Assembly (NCBI GenBank): GCA_007120055.1
Contig: SKOL01000217.1
Location: forward strand, 1-8,711
DNA from: Anaerobacillus sp.
GTDB lineage: Bacteria > Bacillota > Bacilli > Bacillales_H > Anaerobacillaceae
Reading direction: 5' to 3'
Length of the DNA stretch: 8,711 bases
Each line of letters begins with the position of its first letter. Position 1 is the first letter of the stretch. Both the position numbers and the translations under genes were made by a program. A model generated the notes under the pieces. It had not been told where the DNA came from. It saw nothing but the letters and a program-made list of their open reading frames with translations, and did no database searches. Shown in pieces: positions 7,378 to 8,711 of the stretch.

Positions 7378-7409
7378 TTCAAAAAATATATAATTTCTTA
7401 TCTATTGAG

Positions 7410-7522
7410 TGAATTTCATAATCACTTAAAATGAGCCACATCACGCAATATATAGTTTGCGAATGGTTTTGACGCAACTATATATTGATCTTAGTGGCGA
7501 AAATAATGGATTATGAAATTCA
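7410..7522. repeat. 113-bp nested inverted repeat (MITE-like or structured RNA)
   Basis: There are three sets of arms. The outer TGAATTTCATAATC (7410-7423) and its exact complement (7509-7522) are 14 bp. The middle GCCAC (7435-7439) pairs with GTGGC (7494-7498). The inner CAATATATAGTTTGCG (7446-7461) pairs with CGCAACTATATATTG (7473-7487) with one bulged base, around an 11-nt loop. Internal loops are nearly symmetric (11/10 and 6/6), so the whole folds as one long hairpin with eroded parts. It contains no credible gene and has no obvious target-site duplication. It stands between the rsiW terminator and the cdaA promoter and is AT-rich. A palindromic mobile relic is the favoured reading. Confidence 0.75.
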
Positions 7523-7526
7523 TTAA

Positions 7527-7560
7527 TTAGAAAAACTCGCCCTTTGACGAGTTTTCTTTT
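7527..7560. terminator. terminator after rsiW, bidirectional
   Basis: AAAACTCG (7532-7539) and CGAGTTTT (7548-7555) form an 8-bp stem with an 8-nt loop. The minus strand continues the stem as GAAAACTCG/CGAGTTTTTC, giving a T-tract; the plus strand ends TTTTCTTTT. It lies 45 nt after the rsiW stop codon and closes the sigW-rsiW transcript. Confidence 0.88.
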
Positions 7561-7600
7561 ACGTTTTTCGGATAAAAAATTCAAATAGACTCTCACTTTT

Positions 7601-8224
7601 TTATTTTTCAAAAACGTTGATAACATCAGAAAAGAAAGATTTAACATTGTACCAAAACCATTCTAATCCTTTATTTATTTCTTCGATATCACCAGCAACA
7701 TTACCAGCTTGCGCCATATATTTTTCTCCATTAATAACAGTCACATTTCCATTAACTTGCCCTTCCACTTGTAAACCACCATTCTTTATGACTAAATCAC
7801 TATTAACTACTTCCCCTTTAGGGACTACGACTAGATTTTTTTCTTTATCAATTAATAAATTTGCTTCACCTGAAACTGTTAGTTCATTTCCACCATCAAT
7901 CCAAACCGAAAACATACTTGTCGCCATTAAAAAGATAAAAATAGAAGCAGCAACTAAGGCAGGGTGCCTCTTCATCCAACGCTTCCAATTTACAGACCGT
8001 TTTTGTTCTGGTAACTGACTCATCACTAGTTCGGTCAGATTTGCAGGCGCCTCAATGTGAGAAGAGCTTTGAACAAAGGCTATGGATTTCTTTAGCTCGC
8101 TCATATGTTTATTGCAAGCTTCACACAAATTTAAATGTTTGTTTAAAATTATTCGTTCCTGTTCAGTTAATTCTTCATCTAAATACTTATGCATCAAGGA
8201 GACTATTTCTTTATCACATTTCAT
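7601..8224 (-). CDS. rsiW: anti-sigma-W factor RsiW
   Basis: A 207-residue single-pass membrane protein, within one residue of the B. subtilis length as I recall it. The cytosolic N-terminal ZAS domain carries His30, Cys34 and Cys37 (HLNLCEACNKH), with Cys3 as a likely fourth zinc ligand; it binds SigW and keeps it off RNA polymerase. A membrane helix spans about 88-108 (PALVAASIFIFLMATSMFSV). The outer domain (110-207) has beta-rich repeats (LVIKNGGLQVEGQVNGNVTV) ending in an aromatic segment. The stretch NGEKYMAQAG (165-174) corresponds to the region where PrsW makes the first cut in B. subtilis RsiW; RasP then cuts in the membrane and ClpXP degrades the rest, freeing SigW. The ATG follows sigW by 13 nt and has AAGGAG at 8233-8238, so the two are cotranscribed. 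The C-terminal region seems ordinary. Confidence 0.96.
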   Translation of the reverse strand: MKCDKEIVSLMHKYLDEELTEQERIILNKHLNLCEACNKHMSELKKSIAFVQSSSHIEAPANLTELVMSQLPEQKRSVNWKRWMKRHPALVAASIFIFLMATSMFSVWIDGGNELTVSGEANLLIDKEKNLVVVPKGEVVNSDLVIKNGGLQVEGQVNGNVTVINGEKYMAQAGNVAGDIEEINKGLEWFWYNVKSFFSDVINVFEK

Positions 8225-8237
8225 TTTATTCTCTCCT

Positions 8238-8711
8238 TTATTTACTACTTAATTTCTTTCTAAGTGCTTCTCTACCTCTATGAATTCTCGTCTTTACCGT
8301 TGCTACAGGAATATCTAATATTTCACTAATTTCTTTTAATGATAAGTCTTCGATATACTTTAGTATAATCGCAGAACGATATTTTAAAGGTAAATTTAAG
8401 ATCTCTTCTTGTATCCAGTGCTGTAGTTCATGAGTGATGACTTGATCTTCGGGAAGTTCTTCGGTAGCAGCAATTTGCGACGATAATGTCAATCCTTCTG
8501 TCCCTTCTATGTGCTGCTCTAAATAAAAATCAGGTTTTTTCTTTCGTAAACGATCGATGGAAAGATTCGTGACTATTCGAAACAACCAAGTTGAAAACTT
8601 CCTATTCTCATCATAAGTATCAATGTTCACATAAGCCCGCAAAAAAGACTCTTGGGCAATATCTTGTGCCTCATGAACATTTCCTACCATCCGGTAAGAA
8701 ATTTGATACAC
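8238..8711 (-). CDS. sigW: ECF RNA polymerase sigma factor SigW, N-terminus missing
   Basis: Partial: 157 residues to the stop codon (8238-8240), with about 30 N-terminal residues beyond the right edge when compared with the 187-residue B. subtilis protein. The GTG at the edge is simply an internal valine codon. Sigma region 2 is seen from YQISYRMVGNVHEAQDIAQE through the -10-recognising part FSTWLFRIVTNLSIDRLRKK. A linker with EGLTLSSQIAATEELPEDQV follows, then region 4 with the helix-turn-helix that reads the -35 element (LPLKYRSAIILKYIEDLSLK, then EISEILDIPVATVKTRIHRG). It directs the response to cell-wall antibiotics, antimicrobial peptides, alkaline shock and other membrane stress, is held by RsiW, and normally transcribes its own operon; that promoter is outside the window. 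Confidence 0.96.
   Translation of the reverse strand: MYQISYRMVGNVHEAQDIAQESFLRAYVNIDTYDENRKFSTWLFRIVTNLSIDRLRKKKPDFYLEQHIEGTEGLTLSSQIAATEELPEDQVITHELQHWIQEEILNLPLKYRSAIILKYIEDLSLKEISEILDIPVATVKTRIHRGREALRKKLSSK

Noticed and set aside
7441..7647. Minus-strand frame of 68 codons between rsiW and cdaA
   Set aside because: It overlaps the rsiW 3' end out of frame and runs through the terminator and the palindrome; composition is AT-driven and no ribosome binding site decides it.
7617..8018. Plus-strand frame of 133 codons opposite rsiW
   Set aside because: It is antisense to a clearly recognisable RsiW and its product is unlike any family I know; it is explained by the codon bias of the real gene.
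8238..8711. GTG at the right edge as a true sigW start
   Set aside because: SigW alignment shows about 30 further N-terminal residues, including the start of sigma region 2; the GTG is an internal valine at the cut.
1..8711. CRISPR array, tRNA/rRNA genes, complete insertion sequence or defence system
   Set aside because: No spaced repeat array, cloverleaf, rRNA motif, transposase or defence gene was seen on either strand; the repeats found are short and non-coding.

Overview
The window reads as chromosomal core DNA from a low-GC, Gram-positive, endospore-forming Bacillaceae (Bacillus sensu lato). It carries the sigW-rsiW / cdaA-cdaR-glmM / glmS block in the gene order known from Bacillus subtilis. 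The AT-rich composition, strong GGAGG-type Shine-Dalgarno sequences, a glmS ribozyme and CdaA and RsiW products that match the usual Bacillus lengths all agree. No species can be named from this alone.

Layout, left to right: (1) 1-766, minus strand, the 5' two-thirds or so of a one-component regulator joining an excisionase-type helix-turn-helix to a periplasmic-binding-protein-like ligand domain; it runs off the left edge. (2) 767-1065, an intergenic stretch with two near-identical 16-bp direct repeats, a small palindrome and an 82-bp inverted-repeat element. (3) 1066-1200, plus strand, a 44-residue single-pass membrane miniprotein with a very good ribosome binding site. (4) 1293-1331, a bidirectional terminator shared by that gene and glmS. 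(5) 1332-3134, minus strand, glmS, preceded by a glmS ribozyme (about 3241-3450) and a SigA-type promoter (3496-3525). (6) 3571-3616, terminator of the upstream operon. (7) 3631-7131, minus strand, the cdaA-cdaR-glmM operon with its own extended -10 promoter. (8) 7187-7600, a long non-coding stretch with a fragment of a dispersed-looking repeat, a 113-bp nested inverted repeat and the rsiW terminator. (9) 7601-8711, minus strand, rsiW and the C-terminal 157 codons of sigW, cut by the right edge.

The genes form an envelope-homeostasis set. SigW/RsiW is the extracytoplasmic stress switch for membrane-active agents. CdaA makes cyclic di-AMP at the membrane, with CdaR as its extracytoplasmic partner and GlmM as a cytosolic one. 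GlmM and GlmS supply glucosamine phosphates to peptidoglycan synthesis, and the GlcN6P-sensing ribozyme closes the feedback loop on glmS.

I do not see a clearly new multi-gene system. The least explained parts are the 882-963 inverted repeat with its embedded short reading frame, the 7410-7522 nested palindrome, and the unrecognised 44-residue membrane protein opposite the regulator.
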